From [Clostridium] ultunense DSM 10521 (GTDB lineage: Bacteria > Bacillota > Clostridia > Tissierellales > Tepidimicrobiaceae), in NCBI RefSeq assembly GCF_000511955.1, contig NZ_AZSU01000003.1:296261-360260 (forward strand): 64,000 nucleotides of DNA. The letters are read 5' to 3'. A program made the translations under genes and the position numbers. The notes beneath the pieces are model-generated. The model had not been told where the DNA came from. It did not search any database and saw only the letters and a list, made by a program, of their open reading frames with translations. Within the stretch, counting starts at the first letter, position 1, and each line of letters opens with the position of its first letter. Below are positions 1 to 8,192 of this stretch, piece by piece.

Positions 1-287
1 GGGATACCTATAAATATCATACCCGTTATCCACATTATTCCAACAGTTTTAAAATTATCAATTAATGATTGTTTTAATATGGATGTATTGCTAAAATCAT
101 TACCATCCATAGTTTTAAAAAAAGAATTTAAAAAAATCATAATATCATTCTTTTGATTAAAATCTAGGATTTTTATAGTAATGGAACCTATTACTATTCC
201 AATAGCAAAAATGATTATTATTAGAAAATAAATAATAAAATTATCCTGAAATTGTTTAAATAGCCATCTTTTGACCTTATTAGGCAA
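1..287 (-). CDS. spoIIM: Stage II sporulation protein M, N-terminal part (cut by window edge)
   Basis: Translating the minus strand from a TTG at 287 gives a reading frame open to the window edge (about 95 residues). It begins with a short basic stretch followed by a membrane segment at roughly residues 17-40, then a hydrophilic loop and the start of a second membrane segment. This matches the N-terminus of SpoIIM (DUF95), a membrane protein of the DMP engulfment machinery (SpoIID, SpoIIM, SpoIIP) that drives peptidoglycan hydrolysis in the mother cell. The start was chosen because a GGAGG lies 8 nt upstream. The upstream neighbour is nudF, the same pairing as the Bacillus nudF/spoIIM region. 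The C-terminal half is outside the window, so completeness cannot be judged. Confidence 0.8.
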   Translation of the reverse strand, partial: MPNKVKRWLFKQFQDNFIIYFLIIIIFAIGIVIGSITIKILDFNQKNDIMIFLNSFFKTMDGNDFSNTSILKQSLIDNFKTVGIMWITGMIFIGI

Positions 288-306
288 TGATAAATCCTCC
301 CTTCAA

Positions 307-335
307 TTAATACAAGCCTATATGAAATAATATGC
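307..335 (-). promoter_or_regulatory. Possible sigma-E promoter for spoIIM
   Basis: On the minus strand GCATATT (329-335) matches the sigma-E -35 consensus. A 14-bp spacer leads to TGTATTAA (307-314), a poor -10 that resembles the one proposed for spoIIIA. spoIIM is sigma-E dependent in Bacillus. The predicted start would leave a very short leader abutting the ribosome binding site, so this is tentative. Confidence 0.35.
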
Positions 336-363
336 TTTTAAGGAGGATATTATCACTATCTTA

Positions 364-903
364 TTATTTTTGATTTATATACTTTTCTGCATAAAAGATA
401 CTTATTATAGTTTTACTATCAATAATTTCTCCTCTATTTATCATATTTATTAAATCTTCAATTTTTATCTTTTTAATCTCTATATATTCATCATCGCCAG
501 GATTTTCCTTTTCAAATTCCAATTCGGTGGCCAAGAATAAATAAATTTTTTCATCGGAAAATCCAGGGGAAGTGTAGAACTCGGAGATATATTCCATTTT
601 ATTTGCTATATATCCTGTTTCTTCAACTAACTCTCTCAAAGCCGTTTCTTTAGGTTCCTCATTAATTTCAATTTTCCCAGCTGGGATTTCTAAAAGAGCT
701 TTTTCAACAGGCTTTCTAAACTGTTCTACTAATACTATAGATCCATCTTCAGTTACAGGAATTATTCCAACAGAACCAGGATGTTCGACAATTTCTCTTT
801 TAGAATACTTTTTGTCTGGTAATTCTACTGTGTCGATTCTCAAATTAACAATTTTTCCTTCATAAATTTTTTCAGACTTCATAGTCTTTTCTTCATAACT
901 CAT
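364..903 (-). CDS. nudF: ADP-ribose pyrophosphatase (Nudix hydrolase)
   Basis: A 179-residue cytosolic Nudix hydrolase predicted to split ADP-ribose into AMP and ribose 5-phosphate. The Nudix box runs from about residue 76 to 98 (G-x5-E-x7-REL-x-EE-x-G) and includes the catalytic REL-V-EE core. The preceding EQFRKP motif is typical of the ADP-ribose pyrophosphatase subfamily. Length fits the family. It lies directly upstream of spoIIM and 15 bp downstream of the DUF3866 gene, so these are probably one transcription unit. Substrate is inferred from subfamily resemblance and gene neighbourhood; other nucleoside diphosphate sugars are possible. Confidence 0.9.
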   Translation of the reverse strand: MSYEEKTMKSEKIYEGKIVNLRIDTVELPDKKYSKREIVEHPGSVGIIPVTEDGSIVLVEQFRKPVEKALLEIPAGKIEINEEPKETALRELVEETGYIANKMEYISEFYTSPGFSDEKIYLFLATELEFEKENPGDDEYIEIKKIKIEDLINMINRGEIIDSKTIISIFYAEKYINQK

Positions 904-918
904 AAAACCAACCCTCCC

Positions 919-1992
919 CTATTTTAACCCTTTAACAATATAAGTCCCTACAGCACCTAAGGTTTTAAAAAATTCTTTATCCTCTTCATAACCTCTCCCC
1001 ATAGTGGTAACCTTTAGACAGAAATGATTCATAGCTTCAATGATTTCATCTCCATTTTCATAAAAAACTTCATACTTTTTATTAAGCTTAAGCTTTTCAA
1101 TTTGGTCTATTAATACATTAAATTTGTATTCGTCTAGCACTGGTATAATTACTTTGCCAGTAGTTTTAACAATTTCTGACAAAACAGTCCTAGTATGATG
1201 ACTTAACCCCAAATGTCTTTCTCTTGGGTCCTTAAAGCTAATTCTTGGTACTATAATAGCTTCTCCCCCTAGAGTATTTACAGCATCTATAATCTGTCCC
1301 TGTTCTATTCCACTAAATCCGTATTTGGTTCCCGTTCCAACTATTCCAGGTCCCATTGTTACAATGGTCACATCTCCATTCAATATCTCTTTTGCAGCAA
1401 TTAAACCAGTGTAAATATTTGTACTCTCTAAATCACCGCCAAAAGCATGGCCAATTGTTATAGTTTTATTAATTAATTTCTTATCTTTTAATTCTCTAAC
1501 AGTATTACTAAAATGTATCGGTAAGGAACCTCCATCCGTCATTAAATAATTGACTTCAATTCTACTATCAAGCCATTTTAACATGGCAACAATAGGTGCT
1601 AACATGCTATGTAAGGAACCAATTATAACTCTATGGTTGTTTAAAGATGTAAAATCATTAAATATCTCATGGTATTGACTATCTTCCTCTTCTATAGCTA
1701 AACATCTAATTTGATAGGGAGTATATCTTAACTTCATAATATGTCCTTGGCCTTCTAGACTTTTCGACTCATTACTATAATTAAATATAACAAAATGCAC
1801 TCCTCCAGTTCCTAAGGACAATTCCACAGCAGTAGTATTTATTATAACCATGTCCCCTATTTTAATAGTGCCAGTTAGGTCATTATAATTTATTGCCTTT
1901 GAAATTTTATTGTCTAATTGAACCTTAATCCAAGAAACGTGTTGATCAACTTCTTCTATTTCAATTACTATGGCTTTCCTATAACTTAACAG
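919..1992 (-). CDS. DUF3866 family protein
   Basis: Function is unknown. From the first ATG (1851) the product has 310 residues, but the same frame stays open 47 codons further upstream. That extension encodes plausible beta-rich sequence (IVIEIEEVDQHVSWIKVQL). A strong GGAGGGG lies 7 nt before an in-frame CTG at 1992 and no ATG, GTG or TTG occurs in the extension, so I place the start at CTG with moderate confidence. The resulting length of about 357 residues fits what I recall of DUF3866. Glycine-rich loops such as GHAFGGDLES and TMGPGIVGTGTKYGFSG suggest a nucleotide- or phosphate-binding fold. It sits between a MraY-like gene and nudF. Confidence 0.7.
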   Translation of the reverse strand: MLSYRKAIVIEIEEVDQHVSWIKVQLDNKISKAINYNDLTGTIKIGDMVIINTTAVELSLGTGGVHFVIFNYSNESKSLEGQGHIMKLRYTPYQIRCLAIEEEDSQYHEIFNDFTSLNNHRVIIGSLHSMLAPIVAMLKWLDSRIEVNYLMTDGGSLPIHFSNTVRELKDKKLINKTITIGHAFGGDLESTNIYTGLIAAKEILNGDVTIVTMGPGIVGTGTKYGFSGIEQGQIIDAVNTLGGEAIIVPRISFKDPRERHLGLSHHTRTVLSEIVKTTGKVIIPVLDEYKFNVLIDQIEKLKLNKKYEVFYENGDEIIEAMNHFCLKVTTMGRGYEEDKEFFKTLGAVGTYIVKGLK

Positions 1993-2003
1993 GTTAACCC
2001 CTC

Positions 2004-2819
2004 CTATCTACCTAAGTTGTCAATAAACTTCAATATTTTATTATTATCAATTATCTTGGAAAATGACAGTCTCTCCGCTAGTATATGTATTATTATTAAT
2101 AAAATTAAATATATAATCTTACTAGCTAAATTATGGGTATATGCACAATATATTCCTAGGGTAATACCTAGAACGTTTGAGCCTACATCTCCCATCATGG
2201 CTTTTGCTTTTAAATCTAAGGGAAAATATATAACTAATATACCATAAAAAGAATAAAAAAAGAAATTATAATCCTTAACCCCGCGTGTTATTAGCATAAC
2301 TAGTGAAATCATAATAAATACTTTTATGGAGCGCCCTGGCCTTAAATCCAATAGGTTGATTAAATTTGTAAATAAGGCAATTAGTAGAGTGTTTATCAAA
2401 ACTTCGATAATATTTACGCTCAATATTATTGAGATGATCAATGCAACAAAAAATCCAACTCCCGCTTTTATTCCTCCTGTTGTAAGTTCTCCTCTAAAAA
2501 AAGACTTTATATGTCCCTTAAAACCCTTTACATCCTTATCTCCAATTAGATCATCCAGTAACCCTACAAACCCCATTAATGAAAAGGAAAATAGATAGTA
2601 CACAGTATAATCAATATTTTCTCCTGTTATTAATAAAATAATTGAAAGACTAATTATCTGTATAAATACAAAGGATAATCCCATGGAAAGGGGAATATTC
2701 TCCCCTTTATAATTTGGGCTTACCGTATTATTTTTTAATAACATATTCAAAATCATAGGAATACCAATATAAGATAATGCTAAGCTTATAAGAAAACTAA
2801 AAATATTTATATAATTCAT
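2004..2819 (-). CDS. Glycosyl transferase family 4 (MraY/WecA-like phosphosugar-undecaprenyl-phosphate transferase)
   Basis: A 271-residue polytopic membrane protein with about eight hydrophobic segments. It shows the PNPT superfamily signatures: a GLLDDLIGD aspartate motif around residues 86-94, an NLINLLDLRPGR motif at 152-163 and MGDVGSN at 209-215. The family moves a sugar phosphate from a UDP-sugar to undecaprenyl phosphate at the inner face of the membrane. It is shorter than MraY (about 320 residues) and lacks the MraY HHH loop as far as I can see, so it is not the main peptidoglycan enzyme. It is followed by DUF3866 and preceded by a GT2 glycosyltransferase with 5-bp spacing. Sugar specificity is unknown. 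Confidence 0.75.
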   Translation of the reverse strand: MNYINIFSFLISLALSYIGIPMILNMLLKNNTVSPNYKGENIPLSMGLSFVFIQIISLSIILLITGENIDYTVYYLFSFSLMGFVGLLDDLIGDKDVKGFKGHIKSFFRGELTTGGIKAGVGFFVALIISIILSVNIIEVLINTLLIALFTNLINLLDLRPGRSIKVFIMISLVMLITRGVKDYNFFFYSFYGILVIYFPLDLKAKAMMGDVGSNVLGITLGIYCAYTHNLASKIIYLILLIIIHILAERLSFSKIIDNNKILKFIDNLGR

Positions 2820-2824
2820 CTATT

Positions 2825-3514
2825 TCACCTTCTAAAGTACATAATTATTAAGGTTTTAAATATATCTAAAAATTGCTTTCCTCTATGCTTAAATCCCTCT
2901 AGAGATCTATCTGAATATCTATGGGTCATATTAACGGGCACTTCTTTAAAGGTAAATCCATTCTCTAAAGCCTGTACAGTCATAGCTACTTCAATACCAT
3001 AACGGTCAGGAATATATTTCATATATTTCATAATTTCTTTCTTATATACCCTTTGGCCAGAAAGAGAAGTATTTATTTCCTTTTTAGTATAATAATAAAC
3101 TCCTTTTTTAGCTAAACCCTTTACAAAACCAAATCCTCCTTTAGTTTTAGTATTTACGTTAGATTCGGGAAACTTAGCTATTGTAAAATCTACTTCATCA
3201 GTTATTACGGGATATATTAGCTTTTCCACTTCCACACTTGTTAATCCTAAATCTCCATCTACAAACCCGATATAATCATATTCCCTTTCTTCTATCGCTT
3301 TTCTCATTGCAAAACCTTTGCCTTTGTTTTTTTGTAATGTAATTATAGATACATCTAATTCCTCTATTACCTCTCCAGTTTTATCAGTAGAACCATCATT
3401 AACAATTAAAATTTCATCAATTAATTCTATTTCTTTTAATCCTTTTATAGTATCTGCAATTCTATCAGCTTCATTATATACCGGTACGACAATTAATACC
3501 TGTCCTTTTTTCAT
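2825..3514 (-). CDS. Glycosyltransferase family 2 (dolichol-phosphate mannosyltransferase-like)
   Basis: A 229-residue cytosolic GT-A enzyme. The N-terminus has the nucleotide-sugar binding strand VVPVYNEADRI, an NDGSTD motif at residues 39-44 and a metal-binding DGD at 86-88. A C-terminal Y-G-I-E-V stretch and a HRYSDRS motif resemble polyprenyl-phosphate sugar transferases of the DPM1/GtrB type. It lacks the C-terminal membrane segments of some relatives. It is sandwiched between the MraY-like enzyme and SteB, with 1-5 bp gaps, which suggests one envelope-glycan operon. Donor and acceptor are inferred only at class level. Confidence 0.8.
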   Translation of the reverse strand: MKKGQVLIVVPVYNEADRIADTIKGLKEIELIDEILIVNDGSTDKTGEVIEELDVSIITLQKNKGKGFAMRKAIEEREYDYIGFVDGDLGLTSVEVEKLIYPVITDEVDFTIAKFPESNVNTKTKGGFGFVKGLAKKGVYYYTKKEINTSLSGQRVYKKEIMKYMKYIPDRYGIEVAMTVQALENGFTFKEVPVNMTHRYSDRSLEGFKHRGKQFLDIFKTLIIMYFRR

Positions 3515-3515
3515 A

Positions 3516-4412
3516 CTATCTCCCCTTAGAATATTCCAATGCTGGTAAACTAGATCTAGGAGTTAATTCTTCAGCCGTTGGTTTTATACCATAATGGCCA
3601 GGTCTGCCCTCCATTGCCAAAATAAGGGATACCTTGCCAATATTTGTATTTACATTATCTACAGTGCTAATTCTAAATTTTTTATAATCTTCCATATAGG
3701 AAATATTAGTATTTTCCTTTTCTACACCTATAATCGATTTTTCCATATTTTTTGCAGTATTAATTATTGCCTTATCGATTAAATTTAATCTATTTTTTTC
3801 CTCTTTCAAACTACCGCCAGCTAGGATTATATAATCTACAGGCTCGTTGAAGAGGCCTACCACATCTATACAATTTTTTTCCATTAATTTTGTTACCAAT
3901 TCAGTTTCTTCTCCATTGACAATAGACCTGGTCAATTCAATAATACTATTGGTTATTAAATTGATATCCCACTTGGCTAAATTGGAATCATCATATATTT
4001 CTTTTAATAGTTCTTCGTTTGTAATCCTATCAGATATGGTAGTTACATTAATTACATTTGCTCCAGCTGTCTCTAATATTTGACCTACACCTGAATACAT
4101 ATAATCCGATTTAGTTTCAATAATTGCAACATTAATGCCTTCTAATCTTTTTCTAACTATTTCCTCATAAGTGGAATCGATAAAATATTTATATCTATCA
4201 TTTTCTGCCTCTATATTTTTTATAGAAGATTTCAGCTGTTGATTTTCCTTAGTTAGAAAATCGAACCTTTCCTCTATTTTAGCCGCAATATCCTCTTTTT
4301 GTTCAACTATAAAGCTTTGTGCATCAAGAGTAAACCCAATATATATTCCAATCCCCAAAGCAGCAAAAATTGCAACAATTGATATTACATAGAATTTCAT
4401 ATTTGGTATCAT
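3516..4412 (-). CDS. steB: SteB/MctB-like membrane-anchored envelope protein
   Basis: A 298-residue protein with one N-terminal membrane segment (about residues 7-27), a coiled coil (about 33-75) and an extracytoplasmic alpha/beta domain that starts with GINVAIIETKSDYMYSGVGQILETAGA in substance. This matches the family annotated as copper transporter/MctB (PF11382), which in Actinobacteria is SteB, partner of the cytokinetic-ring protein SteA. The adjacent upstream gene here is steA-like, with a 14-bp gap, which supports the SteAB interpretation over copper transport. The SteAB pair in corynebacteria links division-ring function to peptidoglycan hydrolysis; the role in this organism is inferred. 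Confidence 0.7.
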   Translation of the reverse strand: MIPNMKFYVISIVAIFAALGIGIYIGFTLDAQSFIVEQKEDIAAKIEERFDFLTKENQQLKSSIKNIEAENDRYKYFIDSTYEEIVRKRLEGINVAIIETKSDYMYSGVGQILETAGANVINVTTISDRITNEELLKEIYDDSNLAKWDINLITNSIIELTRSIVNGEETELVTKLMEKNCIDVVGLFNEPVDYIILAGGSLKEEKNRLNLIDKAIINTAKNMEKSIIGVEKENTNISYMEDYKKFRISTVDNVNTNIGKVSLILAMEGRPGHYGIKPTAEELTPRSSLPALEYSKGR

Positions 4413-4426
4413 AAAAAAATCCTCCT

Positions 4427-5545
4427 TTATAATCCTAACATCATCCTTATCCTGATCTTTAAAAGGAGTAACAACTCCTTTAATAGTGGATGCATAAAAG
4501 TTATTACTAAAATTGGTATTAGGGCTGCAATTGTAATTCCTACAACATACTTCAATTTAAAGGTACTATGGTACAACTTGTTTACTCCTTTTGCATCGAC
4601 TAATATGGATCCTACCTTTAGTCTTACTAAAAACGTACTAGACATCCCACTTCTTCCCTTTTCTAAAAAATCGATCATATTGGTATGGGTACCAACTGCA
4701 ACTATAAGATCTGCTCCATTAGCATAAGCTAATAAAAAGGCAATGTCCTCACTAGTGCCCGGTGCTGGAAAGGTTTGAGCTTTTAAACCTAATTCTTCAA
4801 CCCTTTTTAAACCAGGCGCTCTACCATCAGGATAGGCATGAACTATTATTTCCTTTGCTAATTTTAAACATTTATCCGATACGCTGTCCATATCCCCTAC
4901 AACTATATGAGGCTTGTAGCCAAAATCTAAAAGAGCATCTCCTCCCCCATCTACTCCTATCAATATTGGTTTAACTTCATCTATATAAGATTTTATTGCT
5001 TCTAAATCCATTTTATAATCCCTACCTCTTACCACTACCAATACATGTCTACCTTTTATCTTAGTTTTTGTCTTAGGAATAGAGATTTTTCCAGTAACTA
5101 AACCTTTTTCCTTCTTGGCATACTCAAGAGTATTTTCTATAAAACTTTCCAATTCGCTTTCTATATTAGCATATCCAATATTTAATAGTTCTTCAATTCG
5201 TTTTTCATCTAGCAACTCACAATCTGCAATTTTTTCTCCTTTGGATATTATTTTGTTTTCAATAATTTCTATTATATCACCTTCATCTATTCGATTAAAT
5301 ACGTCATCATTAGATTGGAATAAAGGAATATTGGCTTCAGCCAAGACAGAGGGCCCCTGATTAGGATATCTGCCACTTATTGTTTCATTGATATTGACTA
5401 CACATTTTACCTTTTTCTCAACTAATGAAAGAGCTGCTACTTCATCTAAATCCTTATGATCGATTAAGGCTATATCTCCATATTCTAACCTATTTGTCAA
5501 TTTCTTTGTTTTTCTATCTTTTTTCACTACACCTTTTATATACAT
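4427..5545 (-). CDS. steA: SteA-like putative cytokinetic ring protein
   Basis: A 372-residue protein. The N-terminal part (about 1-140) contains the conserved DIALIDHKDLDEVAA stretch and a SGRYPNQGPSVL motif. The central part (about 165-300) is a thiamin-pyrophosphokinase-like Rossmann domain with GVDGGGDALLDFGYKPHIVVGDMDS in substance (GDMDS near 216-220) and a TSEDIAFLLA motif. A C-terminal membrane segment lies at about 335-360. This is the SteA (Rv1697-like) architecture known from Actinobacteria and Clostridia. It heads the run steA, steB, GT2, GT4, DUF3866, nudF, spoIIM. Confidence 0.75.
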   Translation of the reverse strand: MYIKGVVKKDRKTKKLTNRLEYGDIALIDHKDLDEVAALSLVEKKVKCVVNINETISGRYPNQGPSVLAEANIPLFQSNDDVFNRIDEGDIIEIIENKIISKGEKIADCELLDEKRIEELLNIGYANIESELESFIENTLEYAKKEKGLVTGKISIPKTKTKIKGRHVLVVVRGRDYKMDLEAIKSYIDEVKPILIGVDGGGDALLDFGYKPHIVVGDMDSVSDKCLKLAKEIIVHAYPDGRAPGLKRVEELGLKAQTFPAPGTSEDIAFLLAYANGADLIVAVGTHTNMIDFLEKGRSGMSSTFLVRLKVGSILVDAKGVNKLYHSTFKLKYVVGITIAALIPILVITFMHPLLKELLLLLKIRIRMMLGL

Positions 5546-5654
5546 AATTTATCCTCCAGCCTATCCACCTTCATATTATTCCCAACTATTTACATTTTAA
5601 CAAATAGCTATCGGATTTATTATAACATAATATTTCTCTTTGTGAAAAAGATAT

Positions 5655-5690
5655 TTAACCCCACAAAGTCAATATTCTTTGTGGGGTTAA
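5655..5690 (-). terminator. Rho-independent terminator after spo0A
   Basis: A near-perfect inverted repeat (TTAACCCCACAAAG and its complement) separated by 8 nt starts 2 nt after the spo0A stop. The strength of the stem argues that spo0A is transcriptionally separate from the steAB run downstream. Confidence 0.8.
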
Positions 5691-5692
5691 AA

Positions 5693-6514
5693 TTAAACAT
5701 TTCCTTCCATCATCTCCAACTCAAGTCTCAATTTATCAGCTACCATAGCTATAAATTCCGAATTGGTAGGTTTACCTTTATTGTTGTTGACGGTGTAGCC
5801 AAAAATCTTATCTATTGTATCTATCTTTCCTCTAGTCCAAGCGACTTCAATAGCATGCCTTATAGCTCTTTCCACCCTACTGGGGGTTGTTTTAAATTTA
5901 ATTGCTATATTTGGATATAATTCTTTAGTAACAGCACCTAACAATTCCATATCTTGAATTACCATGGAAATGGCTTCCCGTAAATATAGATACCCTTTAA
6001 TATGAGCAGGTACTCCTATTTCATGAATTATATTAGTAATCCTTGCTTCTAAACTCTTAGCTATATCCATATTTGTTGAAATCGTTGTCTTTGGAATCTG
6101 TATATAATCATTTTTTGATATGGACTGCCCATTATTATCCTCTCCTGCAATTTGCTTAAGCCTTTTGATAAATACTTTAAAGTCAAAAGGTTTAACCACA
6201 TAATAGTCAGCTCCTAGTTCAATGGCCCTCTGTGTAATTTGATCCTGGCCAACGGCTGATAAAACTACAACTTTGGGCATTTTTTCTAAATTCAGGCTAT
6301 GTAATGCCTCTAATACTCCTAAGCCGTCTAAATGTGGCATAATGATATCTAAAATTAAGATATCTGGTTTTATTTCTGCCATCCTATCTAAAGCTTCCAA
6401 TCCATCTTTAGCAATACCAATTACCTCAAATTCCCCTTCCATAGATATAAATTTGCTTAAAATTTCGCAAAATTCCCGATTGTCATCCACAATCAAAACT
6501 TTTCTTTTCTCCAA
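5693..6514 (-). CDS. spo0A: Sporulation transcription factor Spo0A
   Basis: A 273-residue response regulator, the master switch for sporulation. The receiver domain (1-125) has the acidic pair D10/D11, phosphoacceptor D56 in [10 protein letters not shown], and a conserved lysine in YYVVKPF. The C-terminal DNA-binding domain (about 160-268) carries the hallmark recognition helix [15 protein letters not shown]. The start is a TTG at 6514 preceded by GGGGG 9 nt upstream, chosen because it gives the canonical N-terminus. It lies downstream of spoIVB as in most spore formers. Upstream DNA shows a sigma-H type promoter with an overlapping 0A box, indicating autoregulation. Confidence 0.98.
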   Translation of the reverse strand: MEKRKVLIVDDNREFCEILSKFISMEGEFEVIGIAKDGLEALDRMAEIKPDILILDIIMPHLDGLGVLEALHSLNLEKMPKVVVLSAVGQDQITQRAIELGADYYVVKPFDFKVFIKRLKQIAGEDNNGQSISKNDYIQIPKTTISTNMDIAKSLEARITNIIHEIGVPAHIKGYLYLREAISMVIQDMELLGAVTKELYPNIAIKFKTTPSRVERAIRHAIEVAWTRGKIDTIDKIFGYTVNNNKGKPTNSEFIAMVADKLRLELEMMEGNV

Positions 6515-6554
6515 TATAAACTACCCCCTGTTTTCTATTTATTGGTATATTTAT

Positions 6555-6583
6555 TTATTCGACAAACAATCGTCATTTCCTTC
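6555..6583 (-). promoter_or_regulatory. Sigma-H promoter for spo0A
   Basis: Minus strand GAAGGAAAT (6575-6583) fits the sigma-H -35 consensus RnAGGAwWW at every position. After 11 bp, GTCGAATAA (6555-6563) fits the -10 consensus RnnGAATww at every position. It lies about 40 bp before the TTG start. spo0A is transcribed from a sigma-H promoter in Bacillus and Clostridia. Confidence 0.75.
6558..6564 (-). promoter_or_regulatory. 0A box (Spo0A binding site)
   Basis: TGTCGAA on the minus strand matches the Spo0A box consensus TGNCGAA and overlaps the -10 region of the proposed sigma-H promoter. This suggests direct feedback by Spo0A~P on its own gene. Confidence 0.6.
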
Positions 6584-6610
6584 TATTTTATAAAATATTT
6601 TTTAATTTTG

Positions 6611-6638
6611 AAAAAAAAAGATAGGCTTTAGCCTATCA
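6611..6638 (-). terminator. Rho-independent terminator after spoIVB
   Basis: A 7-bp stem GATAGGC/GCCTATC with a 4-nt loop is followed by nine T residues on the minus strand, immediately after the spoIVB stop codon. Confidence 0.85.
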
Positions 6639-7952
6639 CTAAAAATTATTAACAAGTTTATTATTTGTTTGATAATTTGACATCACTTGCTCTAGCATCC
6701 ATTCAATATAAATACCATATCCCTTTGTAGGATCATTTACAAATACATGGGTTATTGCACCTATTAACTTACCATCTTGTATAATTGGACTTCCACTCAT
6801 ACCTTGAACAATTCCTCCAGTTTTTTGTAATAGCCTTTTATCTACAATTTTAACTGTTATACTTTTTTGATTTGGATATTGCTGTGGTTGAGCCTTTATT
6901 ATCTCAATTTCAAATTTTTCTATCTTATTATTATCAATGGTTGTTAGTATATGGGCTTTTCCTTCTCTTACCTCTTCTTTGAAGCCAATTGGAATAGGTT
7001 TTGTTTTGTTTGACCTAATAAACTCATCTCCAATTACCCCAAAGATTCCATAGGGAGAGTTTTTTATAATTTCTCCCAACACATTTTCCGTTTCATAAAA
7101 AATCCCCCTTATTTCTCCAGGGCTTCCTCTTTTTCCTTGCTCGATATTGGCTATTTTTGCATTGGTTATTTTTCCATATTCTACATTTAACAGATTGCCA
7201 GTATCCATATCTGTTATTCCATGACCTAAAGCTCCAAAAATTTTACTATTTTCATCATAAAAAGTTAAAGTTCCAATGCCAGCAGTTTTATCTCTTACCC
7301 ATATACCTAATCTATAACAATTATCCTGCATGCTCTTTACAGGTATTACTTCAGTTTCAAACCTTATCTTATTTCTTTCAATTACAATTTTAATCTTTTT
7401 ATCTTGGGTTTGATTTAACAATTCCACCACATGTTCTGCATCCTTTACCTTTATATCATTTATTTCCAAAATACTATCCCCAGTTTTTATACCTGCTTCT
7501 TTAGCTGGATTATATCTTTTACCATCCACTCCAAGTACATCTGTTACTGCTACAACTAGAACACCCTTAGTATTTAATCTTACTCCTAACGCATTGCCAC
7601 CTGGCACTAAAAATTGCCTCTTAACTACATTTACATCAAATCTTTTAATTGGTATTAATCCTAAGAGTTTAAGTTGAAATTTGGCTTCTCCAGCCTCTAT
7701 TCCATTTATTTGGTAACTTTTCTTGAATCCTTTTGTATTATTTTGATTATAAGTGGATTGTACTATTGTATCCTCATCATGCAATGCATTTAGAGAAAAA
7801 GGAAATAATACATCTATACTTTTATTTTCTCCTTTTGCAATTTTTATTTCAGCAGGGTAATATGATATATTCATTATTTGTGCTATATAAAAAAAGGTTA
7901 ATACTAAAATCAATAAAGAAAATGCTTTTCTATATTCTTTATGGCTATCCAA
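6639..7952 (-). CDS. spoIVB: SpoIVB serine peptidase (S55)
   Basis: A 437-residue secreted or membrane-tethered protease with an N-terminal hydrophobic segment (about residues 11-28), a PDZ domain (about 115-200) and the S55 domain. The catalytic histidine lies in GHGITDMDTG and the serine in GMSGSP (about 384-389). In Bacillus SpoIVB crosses into the intermembrane space from the forespore and cleaves SpoIVFA, releasing processing of pro-sigma-K. The sigK gene in this window encodes a pro-sequence, which is consistent. The start is TTG at 7952, preceded by GGGGAG. It is 8 kb upstream of nothing related except spo0A, its usual neighbour, from which a strong terminator separates it. Confidence 0.95.
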   Translation of the reverse strand: MDSHKEYRKAFSLLILVLTFFYIAQIMNISYYPAEIKIAKGENKSIDVLFPFSLNALHDEDTIVQSTYNQNNTKGFKKSYQINGIEAGEAKFQLKLLGLIPIKRFDVNVVKRQFLVPGGNALGVRLNTKGVLVVAVTDVLGVDGKRYNPAKEAGIKTGDSILEINDIKVKDAEHVVELLNQTQDKKIKIVIERNKIRFETEVIPVKSMQDNCYRLGIWVRDKTAGIGTLTFYDENSKIFGALGHGITDMDTGNLLNVEYGKITNAKIANIEQGKRGSPGEIRGIFYETENVLGEIIKNSPYGIFGVIGDEFIRSNKTKPIPIGFKEEVREGKAHILTTIDNNKIEKFEIEIIKAQPQQYPNQKSITVKIVDKRLLQKTGGIVQGMSGSPIIQDGKLIGAITHVFVNDPTKGYGIYIEWMLEQVMSNYQTNNKLVNNF

Positions 7953-7959
7953 AGTACAA

Positions 7960-7986
7960 TCACTCCCCTAATTTTCCCTCTTTCAT
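7960..7986 (-). CDS. Possible 8-residue leader ORF before spoIVB
   Basis: A strong ribosome binding site (GGAGGTGA) precedes an ATG at 7986 that opens an 8-codon ORF (MKEGKLGE) ending in TGA 8 nt before the spoIVB TTG. The leader ORF's last codons contain the Shine-Dalgarno of spoIVB, a layout compatible with translational coupling. It may instead be chance. Confidence 0.3.
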   Translation of the reverse strand: MKEGKLGE

Positions 7987-8120
7987 ATTCACCTCCAAAA
8001 AATAATTTTAACGTAAATATAATTTAGCCTTTTTTCATCTTATTTATTCTTCTTTATTCTTCAAAATTATTATTTATCATCTAAAGTAAATATCATATTG
8101 GTAATAATCAAAAAAATAAT

Positions 8121-8158
8121 AAAAGCTTCCATTAAATAATACCTAATGAAAGCTTTTT
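8121..8158 (-). terminator. Rho-independent terminator after recN
   Basis: Arms AAAGCTT(T)C-ATTA and TAAT-GGAAGCTTTT form a long stem about 35 nt after the recN stop, followed by a T-rich tail on the minus strand. The rest of the 240-bp gap to spoIVB is A+T-rich and holds only the leader ORF noted separately. Confidence 0.75.
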
Positions 8159-8192
8159 CCATATAATGTTTAAATTATAAATTCCTTATTTT

